Source: an uncultured Eubacteriales bacterium
GTDB lineage: Bacteria > Bacillota > Clostridia > Lachnospirales > Lachnospiraceae
NCBI GenBank assembly: GCA_900545175.1
Contig: UQYF01000002.1
Location: 1-64,000 of the forward strand
Length of the DNA stretch: 64,000 nucleotides
Direction of reading: 5' to 3'
The position numbers and the translations under genes were made by a program. Below, in pieces: positions 15,616 through 23,548 of this stretch. The notes beneath the pieces were generated by a model. That model saw nothing but the letters and a program-made list of their open reading frames with translations. It was not told where the DNA came from and searched no databases. The first letter of the stretch is position 1. Every line of letters starts with the position of its first letter.

Positions 15616-16175
15616 AAGACGGTGTAAAGCTTATACTTGAAGGTATAGGAGAGGATATATCAAGAGAAGGACTTATCGAGACACCTGACAGGATAGCCAG
15701 AATGTATACGGAGGTTTTTGCCGGAATAGACAAAGACAGAGTTCCTTCCGAAGACAGCGATGCTGTAGTGCGGGAAATTCTTTCAAAGACATTTGAAGCA
15801 CAAAAAGGGCAGCTTATACTCGAAAAGGACATTACATTTTATTCTATGTGCGAGCATCACCTGTTGCCATTTTACGGAAAAGCGCATGTAGCTTATATTT
15901 CTGACGGAAGAGTTGCAGGACTTAGCAAGCTTGCAAGAACGGTTGAGGAATATGCCAAGCGTCCACAGCTTCAGGAGCGTCTGACTACCCAGATAGCAGA
16001 TGCTGTTATGAACTATCTGCATGCTGAAGGTGTCATGGTGGTAATTGAAGCTGAGCATATGTGCATGACAATGCGCGGCGTGAAAAAGCCGGGAAGCAAG
16101 ACAATGACATATGTATGCAGAGGCTGTTTTGAAAATGATAACACTGCTGTAGACAGAGTCTTGAAGATGCTGTGA
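15597..16175 (+). CDS. folE: GTP cyclohydrolase I
   Basis: 192 residues. ETPDRIARMYTEVFAG, the zinc-site segment MCEHHLLPFYGKAHVAYI, RVAGLSKLARTVEEYAKRPQ and EHMCMTMRGVKKPGS are the FolE signature with all zinc ligands (Cys, His, Cys) present. It converts GTP to dihydroneopterin triphosphate, the first pterin step. The start lies within the end of folC. Confidence 0.97.
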   Translation: MDKEKIKDGVKLILEGIGEDISREGLIETPDRIARMYTEVFAGIDKDRVPSEDSDAVVREILSKTFEAQKGQLILEKDITFYSMCEHHLLPFYGKAHVAYISDGRVAGLSKLARTVEEYAKRPQLQERLTTQIADAVMNYLHAEGVMVVIEAEHMCMTMRGVKKPGSKTMTYVCRGCFENDNTAVDRVLKML

Positions 16176-16359
16176 TAGACGCAAAAGCTGTATATCAGAT
16201 AAAATTAAGGTATGCGGCAACAGTGGACTAAGGTATTAAATATCCATATCGGCTGATAATGAAAAGCATAGACAATTATAGTCGTACAGTGTATATAGCG
16301 TTAGGAACAGCATGTATAATAAATGCGGTAATATAGGATATCCTGAAAGGAGAAGCAGT

Positions 16360-17208
16360 ATGCTTATTGGAAACAAGAATTTTGACTTAAAAAACAGTGC
16401 CTATGTGTGTGGTATTTTAAATGTCACACCCGATTCATTTTCAGATGGAGGGCAGTTTGATAACCTTGATGCCGCTCTTTTTCATACAGAAGAGATGATA
16501 AAGGACGGTGCTTCAATCATAGATATCGGAGGCGAATCAACACGTCCCGGATATACCATGATATCGGACGATGAAGAGATAGCTCGCGTTGTACCTGTTA
16601 TACGAAGCATAAAGGAGCGTTTTGACATACCGGTTTCACTTGATACATACAAGGCAGGTGTTGCATCAGCCGGTATAGAAGCCGGTGCTGACCTGATAAA
16701 TGATATCTGGGGACTTATGTACAATACGGACACAGCCTCTGATGGCAGCATTATTTCGCCAATGGCAGCGTTGCTTGCAAAAGCAGGACTTCCTTGCTGT
16801 CTTATGCATAACAGAAAATCGGCTGAGTATAGTGATTTCCTTAGTGACTATCTTGATGACAACAGAAAAATTATAGACTGTGCATTAAAGCATGGCATTT
16901 CCGAGGATAAGATAATCCTTGACCCAGGTGTTGGCTTTGCAAAATCACTTGAACAGAATCTTATGGCAATTAACACTGTCGATAAGCTCTGTGAACTCGG
17001 CTATCCTGTTCTTCTTGGAACATCAAGAAAATCCGTTGTCGGACTTACGCTTGACCTTCCTAAAAATGAGAGAGTGGAGGGCACTGTTGCTACAAGCGTG
17101 ATTGGGCTTATGCGTGGTGCATCTATATTCAGGGTACATGATGTCAAAGAAAATTTCCGTGCGCTCAAGATGGCCGCAGCAGTGATAGGAAAGGGCTTTA
17201 ATAAGTAA
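16360..17208 (+). CDS. folP: Dihydropteroate synthase
   Basis: 282 residues from the ATG after AAAGGAG; the longer frame from 16312 has no ribosome-binding site. GILNVTPDSFSDGG, DIGGESTRPGY, DLINDIWG and LLGTSRKSVVG are the pterin- and pABA-binding loops of FolP, the sulfonamide target. Downstream of folE in the same operon; the 184-bp gap between them shows no terminator. Confidence 0.97.
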   Translation: MLIGNKNFDLKNSAYVCGILNVTPDSFSDGGQFDNLDAALFHTEEMIKDGASIIDIGGESTRPGYTMISDDEEIARVVPVIRSIKERFDIPVSLDTYKAGVASAGIEAGADLINDIWGLMYNTDTASDGSIISPMAALLAKAGLPCCLMHNRKSAEYSDFLSDYLDDNRKIIDCALKHGISEDKIILDPGVGFAKSLEQNLMAINTVDKLCELGYPVLLGTSRKSVVGLTLDLPKNERVEGTVATSVIGLMRGASIFRVHDVKENFRALKMAAAVIGKGFNK

Positions 17209-17346
17209 AGAAATTGACCTCACAAGTCAAAATAACCGGTAATTTGTTATGGGCGAAAACAGATTGCTATAGTGGCAGATTAGAATCGGCTTGCGGTAAT
17301 TTTGAATTTATATTTACAATTATACGCCCGGAAAAGAGGAATTAAA

Positions 17347-18264
17347 ATGGATATAATACATATCAAAAATCTTGAAGTGTTTGCAAATCATGGAGTGTTT
17401 GAGGAGGAGAATACTCTCGGTCAGAAATTTGTAATAAACGCTGATTTATATACCGATTTTTCAGACGCTGTCGGGAAGATGGTATTTAATAAGGGCTTGC
17501 GCCATGTAGGATATGATACTGATGGGCTTGAATTATTTGAGGAGGGATTATGTCCTGCAGGATACTCTCCGGAAGATCTTGATGAATCCATCGATTATGG
17601 TGTGGCAGCACAGATGATTGCTGATTTTCTTACACAGGATACATATGAGCTTATTGAAACAGCAGCCAGCCGGCTTGCACAATATCTACTATTGTCGGTA
17701 CCTCATCTTAAGCAGATTCATCTTGAAATTAAAAAGCCGTGGGCTCCGGTAAGGCTTCCTCTTGAGACTGTATCGGTAGAACTGACGAGAGGCTGGCATA
17801 AAGTATACCTGTCACTTGGTTCTAATATAGGAGAGCGTGAGAAGTACATCCAGAACGCGCTCAATGCTCTTAAAAGCCATTCATGCATTGCGATTGACAA
17901 GGTATCACCTATATATGAAACCGAGCCGTATGGAGGCGTAGAGCAGCCGGGCTTCCTAAACTGCTGTGTGTCGATAGATACGATTCTTGAACCTAATGAG
18001 CTGCTTGATTATCTTCATGTAGTTGAAGCAGCCAACAATCGCACAAGAGAAATACACTGGGGACCAAGAACACTTGATATAGATATTTTATTGTATGATG
18101 AACTGGTTATGCATACACAAAAGCTGTGCATTCCACACATTGACATGCATAATCGTGTCTTTGTTCTAAAGCCTTTATGTGACATTGCACCTTATGCATA
18201 TCATCCGGTAAAGAGGGCAGTGGTGCAGGAGTTGCTTGCAAATCTTGAAAAAAACAATAATTAA
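17347..18264 (+). CDS. folB/folK: Bifunctional dihydroneopterin aldolase / HPPK (FolB-FolK fusion)
   Basis: 305 residues from the ATG after AAGAGGA. FolB occupies about 1-150: IIHIKNLEVFANHGVFEEE, GQKFVINADLYTDF, SIDYGVAA, IETAASRLA, IKKPWAPV with the catalytic lysine. FolK spans about 152-305: YLSLGSNIGEREKYI, SPIYETEPYG, FLNCCV, WGPRTLDIDILLYD, IPHIDMHNRVFVLKPL. The fusion joins two consecutive pterin steps. The FolB part has an extra ~30 residues (about 44-76, around NKGLRHVGYDTDGLELFEE) between two core strands. Confidence 0.93.
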   Translation: MDIIHIKNLEVFANHGVFEEENTLGQKFVINADLYTDFSDAVGKMVFNKGLRHVGYDTDGLELFEEGLCPAGYSPEDLDESIDYGVAAQMIADFLTQDTYELIETAASRLAQYLLLSVPHLKQIHLEIKKPWAPVRLPLETVSVELTRGWHKVYLSLGSNIGEREKYIQNALNALKSHSCIAIDKVSPIYETEPYGGVEQPGFLNCCVSIDTILEPNELLDYLHVVEAANNRTREIHWGPRTLDIDILLYDELVMHTQKLCIPHIDMHNRVFVLKPLCDIAPYAYHPVKRAVVQELLANLEKNNN

Positions 18265-18360
18265 CAATATACATAGAAGAATAGTAGTTCTATAAAAATA
18301 TAAGTTATTTACAGATACCAGTTCTGTAAAATGACAGTTCTATGTAAATATAGGGCTATG

Positions 18361-18407
18361 AAAATGCCGGAGCACACATAATCAAAAATCATGTATTCCG
18401 GCATTTT
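18361..18407 (+). terminator. Terminator of the folate operon
   Basis: AAAATGCCGGA (18361-18371) and TCCGGCATTTT (18397-18407) form a perfect 11-bp stem, ending in T's. Confidence 0.75.
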
Positions 18408-18451
18408 TCCGAAAAAAATGTATAAATTAAGAGGAACTTGAAAATATGTAG

Positions 18452-18509
18452 TAATAGATGAAGCCGCAATGATATATAGGATATAAAATCATTGCGGCTT
18501 CATCTATTA
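18452..18509 (-). terminator. Hairpin downstream of lexA
   Basis: A perfect 22-bp inverted repeat (18452-18473 and 18488-18509, 14-bp loop) starts seven bases after the lexA stop. The T-tract is weak, but stem and position suit a terminator of lexA. Confidence 0.65.
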
Positions 18510-18515
18510 GAGAAA

Positions 18516-19142
18516 CTATACAATATTCGGCCTGATAAGGCGTATTGCTTTTCCTAAAATCTCAACATTGTCAACTATAATAGGATCCATGAAATCATTC
18601 TCAGGCTGTAACCTGAAATGACCATCCTCAGCATAAAAACGCTTGACTGTGGCAGAATCATCAACGAGGGCTACCACAACATCGCCGTTATTGGCTGTAT
18701 TAGTCTTCTCGACAATGAGATAATCTCCATCATATATTCCCATATTAATCATGCTATCACCTTTTACTTTGAGAATAAATGTCTCTTCGTTAGGGAGAAG
18801 ATTAGCAGGAAAAGGAAAATAATCTGTAATATTCTCGACAGCAAGAAGCGGCTGTCCTGCAGCAACCGTTCCAACTACCGGTATACTTGTTATCTCAGTC
18901 TCTGTTCTCAGATAATTAAAGCCTTCATCCATAATCTCAATAGCACGGGGCTTGGTCGGATCTCTTCTGATATAACCGTTCTTCTCAAGAGTCTCAAGAT
19001 GAGAATGTACGCTGGACGTGGACTTAAGGTGAACAGCTTCGCAAATCTCGCGTACTGCCGGAGGGTATCCCTTCATCAAAATCTCTTTCTTCAAAAAATC
19101 AAGTATCTCCTGTTGCTTAGGTGTAATTCTTCCGCTTGCCAT
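18516..19142 (-). CDS. lexA: SOS repressor LexA
   Basis: 208 residues preceded by AGGAGG. The winged helix-turn-helix (about 1-65: TPKQQEILDFL, YPPAVREICEAVHLKSTSSVHSHLETLEKNGYIRRD) binds SOS boxes. The Ala95-Gly96 self-cleavage site (VGTVAAGQPL) and catalytic Ser130 (KGDSM) and Lys167 (SATVKRF) are all present. Divergent from a yneA-like gene with several LexA boxes between. A candidate own promoter is TATAAT on the minus strand at 19208-19203. Confidence 0.97.
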   Translation of the reverse strand: MASGRITPKQQEILDFLKKEILMKGYPPAVREICEAVHLKSTSSVHSHLETLEKNGYIRRDPTKPRAIEIMDEGFNYLRTETEITSIPVVGTVAAGQPLLAVENITDYFPFPANLLPNEETFILKVKGDSMINMGIYDGDYLIVEKTNTANNGDVVVALVDDSATVKRFYAEDGHFRLQPENDFMDPIIVDNVEILGKAIRLIRPNIV

Positions 19143-19292
19143 ATAAAATCCTCCTGATATGTAAATTCTGAAACGGACTAAATAAACATAATGAAAATTG
19201 TCATTATATTATCCGTTCCCGTGTGCCAAATTCATCAAATATAAATGATTTAAATTAATATTTTTATTATAACACAATGTGTAAAAAAATGC

Positions 19293-19397
19293 AAACAGAT
19301 GTTCAAAATAGATGTTCCGAATAAATGTTCGATTTTTATATTGACAAACGCACGTTCGGATGCTATATTGTATTCAAGCAGTCAAGAATATATGTTC
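19293..19397. promoter_or_regulatory. Cluster of five LexA-like boxes
   Basis: Five sites fit (G/A)AA(C/T)-N4-GTTC: 19293-19304, 19306-19317, 19319-19330, 19346-19357 and 19386-19397. The best are CGAATAAATGTTCG (19318-19331) and GAATATATGTTC (19386-19397), close to the Gram-positive box CGAACATATGTTCG. The first three are tandem at 13-bp spacing. The fourth lies inside the promoter spacer of the yneA-like gene. Confidence 0.75.
19341..19369 (+). promoter_or_regulatory. LexA-controlled promoter of the yneA-like gene
   Basis: TTGACA (19341-19346), exact 17-bp spacer, TATATT (19364-19369). A LexA box occupies the spacer, so repressor binding would exclude RNA polymerase. Confidence 0.8.
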
Positions 19398-19424
19398 GAT
19401 AAATATAACTTAGGAGGAGATAAT

Positions 19425-19877
19425 ATGCAGACAACAACAGCTAACAAATTTACTGTATTAGAGGGTGGATTATCCGTCAATGAAATATTAAGAAAGAGCC
19501 GCGTAGCAGCGGCACGCAGAAGACGCATGAAGAAAATACGCATTATTTCATTTATTGTCATTTTTATTGCAGTATTGACAATAATAATATTCAGTAATGT
19601 TGTACGTGCCGAGCCAAATCATGTCCCGGACAGCTCAGTGAAAGGTTACACATATATAACCGTTTCTGACAATGATACACTTTGGGGGATAGCATGTGAG
19701 TATGCAGACGAACATTATTCATCCGTTTATCAATATATACGTGAGGTCAAGACGCTTAACGGCCTTACAGGTGATGCTATTTATTCAGGTTATAAGCTTA
19801 TCATTCCTGTGTATGTATCCGTAGACACCGGTCACACATATTCCAAGGGTGACGGAGTCTGTCGTGATGCGCATTAA
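19425..19877 (+). CDS. yneA: YneA-like SOS cell-division suppressor with LysM domain
   Basis: 150 residues from the ATG after AGGAGGAG; an in-frame extension to 19299 crosses the promoter. A basic stretch (RRRRMKKIR) precedes one membrane segment (about 41-61), then an outside LysM domain (about 76-130: YTYITVSDNDTLWGIACEYADEH, VKTLNGLTGDAIYSGYKLIIPV). YneA of Bacillus, divergent from lexA, has exactly this build and halts division after DNA damage. Context and operators make the assignment strong; sequence identity itself was not measured. Confidence 0.85.
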   Translation: MQTTTANKFTVLEGGLSVNEILRKSRVAAARRRRMKKIRIISFIVIFIAVLTIIIFSNVVRAEPNHVPDSSVKGYTYITVSDNDTLWGIACEYADEHYSSVYQYIREVKTLNGLTGDAIYSGYKLIIPVYVSVDTGHTYSKGDGVCRDAH

Positions 19878-19908
19878 GCTTTTATATCATTGTCACACTT
19901 TATATTTT

Positions 19909-20622
19909 TTAGTTCCAATCTTCAAGATTTCCGTTTTTTATCGCTGAGAACAGCCTTGTATGGAATCCTGGTGCCTGTGAATTTATTTGCTTTATGAGTT
20001 TCTTAGCTTCATGCCTTTTTGTTATTCCGTCAGCAGGGCATAGATTTTTGACAACCGGAAGCTCATATTTTTTTGAGAATCCTATTATATCAGCCTCAGG
20101 AGCCAGAAGAAGAGGGCGTATAAGAGTAAGATCGGTCTTATCTAAATGTGTCATCGGTGAAAAAGTATGTATTCTCCCTTCATATATAAGCGACATAAGG
20201 AACGTCTCATTAACATCATCACGATGATGTGCATATGCAATCTTATTACAGCCTAATTCAAGTGCTTTATTATTAAATGCACCTTTTCTCAATTTTGCAC
20301 ATAACGCACATGGATTTGTTTCCTGTCGAATATTAAATACTATATCATTTATTTTTGTGTCTATTATATAATATGGCACATCCAATTTTTTACATAATGC
20401 CTCCACGGCAGAGAAATCCATTCCATCAATCCCAAGCTTCACTGTTATGGCATACACATCGAATTTCTTTGGATAGAAGTTTCTAAGTATACTAAGTGCA
20501 TAGAGCAGAGTAAGACTATCCTTGCCGCCCGATATCCCTATAGCGATTTTATCGCCATCGTCTATCAGACCATATTCGTCTACAGCCTTACGTGTATAGC
20601 TCAATAATCTCTGAAGTGTCAT
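19909..20622 (-). CDS. TtcA/TilS-superfamily tRNA thiolation-type protein
   Basis: 237 residues after AAAGGAG. PP-loop SGGKDS (31-36) binds ATP; Cys105 and Cys108 (PCALC) and Cys195 (NLCPADG) match the three cysteines that hold the Fe-S cluster in TtcA, the tRNA 2-thiocytidine synthase. AYAHHRDDVNET and RPLLLAPEADII are also family features. Firmicute members of this branch are not well characterised, so the exact tRNA target is unsure. Stands alone, no partner gene. Confidence 0.82.
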   Translation of the reverse strand: MTLQRLLSYTRKAVDEYGLIDDGDKIAIGISGGKDSLTLLYALSILRNFYPKKFDVYAITVKLGIDGMDFSAVEALCKKLDVPYYIIDTKINDIVFNIRQETNPCALCAKLRKGAFNNKALELGCNKIAYAHHRDDVNETFLMSLIYEGRIHTFSPMTHLDKTDLTLIRPLLLAPEADIIGFSKKYELPVVKNLCPADGITKRHEAKKLIKQINSQAPGFHTRLFSAIKNGNLEDWN

Positions 20623-20671
20623 ATGTTTTCTCCTTTATATGCGTTAAAATATCTCAGATTATAGCTTTTAT

Positions 20672-20703
20672 TTTATATATAGTCAAGTTTATATATAGTC
20701 AAG
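20672..20703. repeat. Exact 16-bp tandem duplication
   Basis: TTTATATATAGTCAAG occurs twice head to tail in the 293-bp gap between the divergent PP-loop and helicase genes. No other feature was seen in the gap apart from AT-rich promoter-like sequence. Confidence 0.7.
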
Positions 20704-20915
20704 AGAATATATTTTTGATATAATAATTGATAAACGGCTTGCAATATATTTGCTATCTATTATAAGCGTATTACGAGTGTTTTTAATAGCTGTGAGAGTC
20801 AGAGTATCCAGCCGTTCGGTATCAGAAGAAGCAAATACATTTTGACACCAATATTATATATAATAGACAATCAATATATCAACAAGCCTATTTTTAATAG
20901 AAAGGTATACACATA

Positions 20916-22070
20916 ATGGAAGGAAATTTTACAATACAGCAGCTTAATTTTAAGCTTAGAAAAGCATTAGCTTCCCAGAAGATAACAGAACTTACAGAAA
21001 TACAGAGCTTATGTATTCCTCAAATTATAGAGGGGCATAATGTATCCGGTGGTGCCAAGACAGGAACCGGAAAGACACTCGCATATCTGATTCCTGTATA
21101 TGAATATCTGCTCAAGCTTCAGGAAGAACAGCCTCATGATTTTACATGTGTTATAGCTGTTCCGGCAAAGGAGCTTGCATTCCAGATTTCAAGACAGATA
21201 GAGCTATTATCAAAGAATCTTAATATCAACGCAAGAGCAGTGGTTGCAGTGGGAAATTTTAATATGCAGCGCATGTCAGAATCACTCAAAGCTAAGCCGA
21301 CATTTGTTATAGGAACTCCGGCAAGACTCAAGGAGCTTATATCACTTAAAAAGCTTCCGGCACATAAATGCAAATTTCTTATATTTGATGAAGCAGATCG
21401 ACTTATTGATAAAGATAATATCAATCTCAGCATGGAACTTAAAAAATGCTTTTACAGAGACATCCAGACATTATTTTTCACAGCTACATTCGGTCAGAAA
21501 TATCAGGATAATCTGGAAAAGGCCGGTATTGATATTGTTAAATTATCTACAAGCCGCATTGTATCAACGCCTGAGACAATCAAGCATTATTATGTTGTAT
21601 GCATGCATCGCGATAAGAATGAGACAGTCCGCAAGGTTATAAAGGCATCTAATGCTTCCAAGGCAATTATTTTTGCTAATAAGAGATATGACATCGACGA
21701 GATTACACAGAAGCTTAAATACCACAATTACAAAGTCGAAGCATTGCATGCAGAAGGAAATAAATTCCGTAATAAGAACATTGTAAAAGATTTCATGGAT
21801 GGAAAGCTTCAATATATTGTGGCTTCGGATTATGCTGCAAGAGGAATGCATTTTGATGACGTAGATGTAATTATCAATATAAGTCTACCTGAAGAATCTA
21901 CGGAATATGTACATCGTGCCGGACGTTGTGGACGCAATGGCAAATCCGGAATCTGTATATCAATTATAACAGATGGCGAACTTAACAAAGTTAAGAAATT
22001 TCAGAAAGACCTTGCAATAAATATGGTTGAACGCAGCCTGTATCAAGGCAAGCTGGTTGCTAAAAAATAA
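20916..22070 (+). CDS. DEAD-box RNA helicase
   Basis: 384 residues, only the two-domain core without a C-terminal extension. Walker A AKTGTGKT (47-54), PAKELAFQ, TPARLKE, DEAD (158-161), FFTATFG (motif III), then KAIIFANKR, DYAARGMHFDD and HRAGRCGRNGKSG. The Q-motif region is TELTEIQSLCIPQI. It remodels RNA duplexes, for example in ribosome assembly or cold growth. Minimal helicases of this kind cannot be assigned to a named subfamily by eye. Confidence 0.93.
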   Translation: MEGNFTIQQLNFKLRKALASQKITELTEIQSLCIPQIIEGHNVSGGAKTGTGKTLAYLIPVYEYLLKLQEEQPHDFTCVIAVPAKELAFQISRQIELLSKNLNINARAVVAVGNFNMQRMSESLKAKPTFVIGTPARLKELISLKKLPAHKCKFLIFDEADRLIDKDNINLSMELKKCFYRDIQTLFFTATFGQKYQDNLEKAGIDIVKLSTSRIVSTPETIKHYYVVCMHRDKNETVRKVIKASNASKAIIFANKRYDIDEITQKLKYHNYKVEALHAEGNKFRNKNIVKDFMDGKLQYIVASDYAARGMHFDDVDVIINISLPEESTEYVHRAGRCGRNGKSGICISIITDGELNKVKKFQKDLAINMVERSLYQGKLVAKK

Positions 22071-22223
22071 TCAGAACAATATAAAAGTGTAACTTTAGTG
22101 TATAGTGCAGCATAATTTAACAGTACAATTTGCAACATAAAATGAAACTTTGTATAAGCCTATATAAATAGCTATGCAAAGTATAAATAACCGTATGTAA
22201 CATTATATGTGTTAGTATGCAGG

Positions 22224-22259
22224 CAACTCTTCGCTAAACCTGAGTTTAGCGAAGAGTTG
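22224..22259. repeat. Perfect 16-bp palindrome before the recombinase gene
   Basis: CAACTCTTCGCTAAAC and its exact complement flank a four-base loop (CTGA), ending 45 bp before the recombinase start. There is no T-tract on either strand, so a simple terminator is unlikely. It may terminate the helicase transcript weakly, act as an operator, or be a recombination site. Confidence 0.6.
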
Positions 22260-22304
22260 TAAACCACTCCACCCACTAAAATGTACACAGAAATCAGGGT
22301 TAAA

Positions 22305-23381
22305 ATGGCAGAAAAAACTTATCACGAGCAAGAACGCAACAAGTGCATTTTAGAACTACGGCAGCTTCAGACAGAGCTTCCAAAATTTCTTAAGGATTAT
22401 TTCCGCGGCATAGAATATTCTACAGCTCCCAGAACACAGATTGGTTACGCAACCGACCTCAAGACCTTTTTTGAATATATAAAGGAAACCAATTCAATAT
22501 ACAGGAACGTAGATATCCATGACATAGACCTGAGTATTTTGACTAAGCTCAATGCACAGGATATTGAGGAATATCTCGAATATCTCAAGCTATATACAAA
22601 AGATGGTCATGAATACTCTAACGATGAACGTGCTATCAAACGTAAGTTGTCAGCGCTTCGTTCAATGTACAATTATTTCCATAAGAACCGTATAATTAAG
22701 GAAAACCCTGTTACACAGGTTGACCTTCCAAGAATACATAAAAAACAGATTATCCGACTCGACAACGATGAAGTTGATGATCTTCTTAATGTTGTTGAAA
22801 CAGGCGAATATCTAACCAAAAAACAGGCTGAGTGCCATGGCAAGTTAAAGGTTCGTGATTTAGCAATATTGACATTGCTTCTTGGAACAGGTATCCGTGT
22901 GTCGGAGTGTGTCGGAATTAATCTTGATGATGTCGATTATGTAAATGATAGAATAAAGATTGTCCGGAAAGGTGGTTATGAGTCTTTTGTCTATTATAGC
23001 GAGGAAGTCAGACAGGCACTGCTTGATTATATGGAAGAACGCGATGAGACTGAACCTCTTGAAGGACATGAAAACGCTCTTTTCCTATCATCTCAGCGCC
23101 GCCGCATAACCGTCCGCAGCATTGAACTTCTTGTAAAAAAATATGCCTCCACTATCACCGGCAAGCATATTACACCACATAAGCTCAGGAGCACGTACGG
23201 AACCAACCTTTATAAAGAAACCGGAGATATCTACCTTGTTGCCGATGTCCTTGGACATAGTGATGTTAACACTACACGTAAGCATTATGCTGAACTTGAG
23301 GAAGATAGAAAAAAGAAATTTAAAGACGCAGTCACTCTTCGACATAAAGATACTGATGATACACATAACATAGACCACTAA
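22305..23381 (+). CDS. Tyrosine recombinase (XerC/XerD-like)
   Basis: 358 residues from the ATG after CAGGGTT; an upstream in-frame ATG (22281) adds eight residues without a better site. An N-terminal SAM-like core-binding domain (about 25-135) precedes the catalytic domain: Arg198 (GTGIRVSEC), Lys222, His292-Arg295 (HKLRSTYG), His318 (LGHSDVNTTRKHY) and Tyr328. Length exceeds typical XerC/D (about 300) because of extra N-terminal residues and a loop near 165-180. It may be the chromosome-dimer resolvase or a stand-alone recombinase; no phage or transposon genes are adjacent. Confidence 0.88.
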   Translation: MAEKTYHEQERNKCILELRQLQTELPKFLKDYFRGIEYSTAPRTQIGYATDLKTFFEYIKETNSIYRNVDIHDIDLSILTKLNAQDIEEYLEYLKLYTKDGHEYSNDERAIKRKLSALRSMYNYFHKNRIIKENPVTQVDLPRIHKKQIIRLDNDEVDDLLNVVETGEYLTKKQAECHGKLKVRDLAILTLLLGTGIRVSECVGINLDDVDYVNDRIKIVRKGGYESFVYYSEEVRQALLDYMEERDETEPLEGHENALFLSSQRRRITVRSIELLVKKYASTITGKHITPHKLRSTYGTNLYKETGDIYLVADVLGHSDVNTTRKHYAELEEDRKKKFKDAVTLRHKDTDDTHNIDH

Positions 23382-23476
23382 AAAACTGAAAATTTTTGTT
23401 TATAAATTGTTAAAAAAGATTTTAAAAGCACAGTAAAATGAATTTTTATTTTTTACAAGTAAAAATATCAAAAAAC

Positions 23477-23528
23477 AACCTTATTCTATTGCATCCGGCT
23501 CTAAGCTAGATTCCAATAAAATAAGGTT
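23477..23528. terminator. Bidirectional terminator
   Basis: AACCTTATTCTATTG (23477-23491) and CAATAAAATAAGGTT (23514-23528) pair with one mismatch, flanked by A and T runs. It separates the convergent recombinase and membrane-anchored protein genes. Confidence 0.75.
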
Positions 23529-23548
23529 ATTTTTATACATGCAATAGA

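Noticed and set aside
18618..19157. 179-codon plus-strand frame opposite lexA
   Set aside because: LexA has every catalytic residue and a perfect ribosome-binding site; the opposite frame is its shadow.
22224..22259. dif site for chromosome-dimer resolution
   Set aside because: It is a long perfect palindrome with a four-base loop, unlike the 28-bp dif site with imperfect arms and 6-bp centre.
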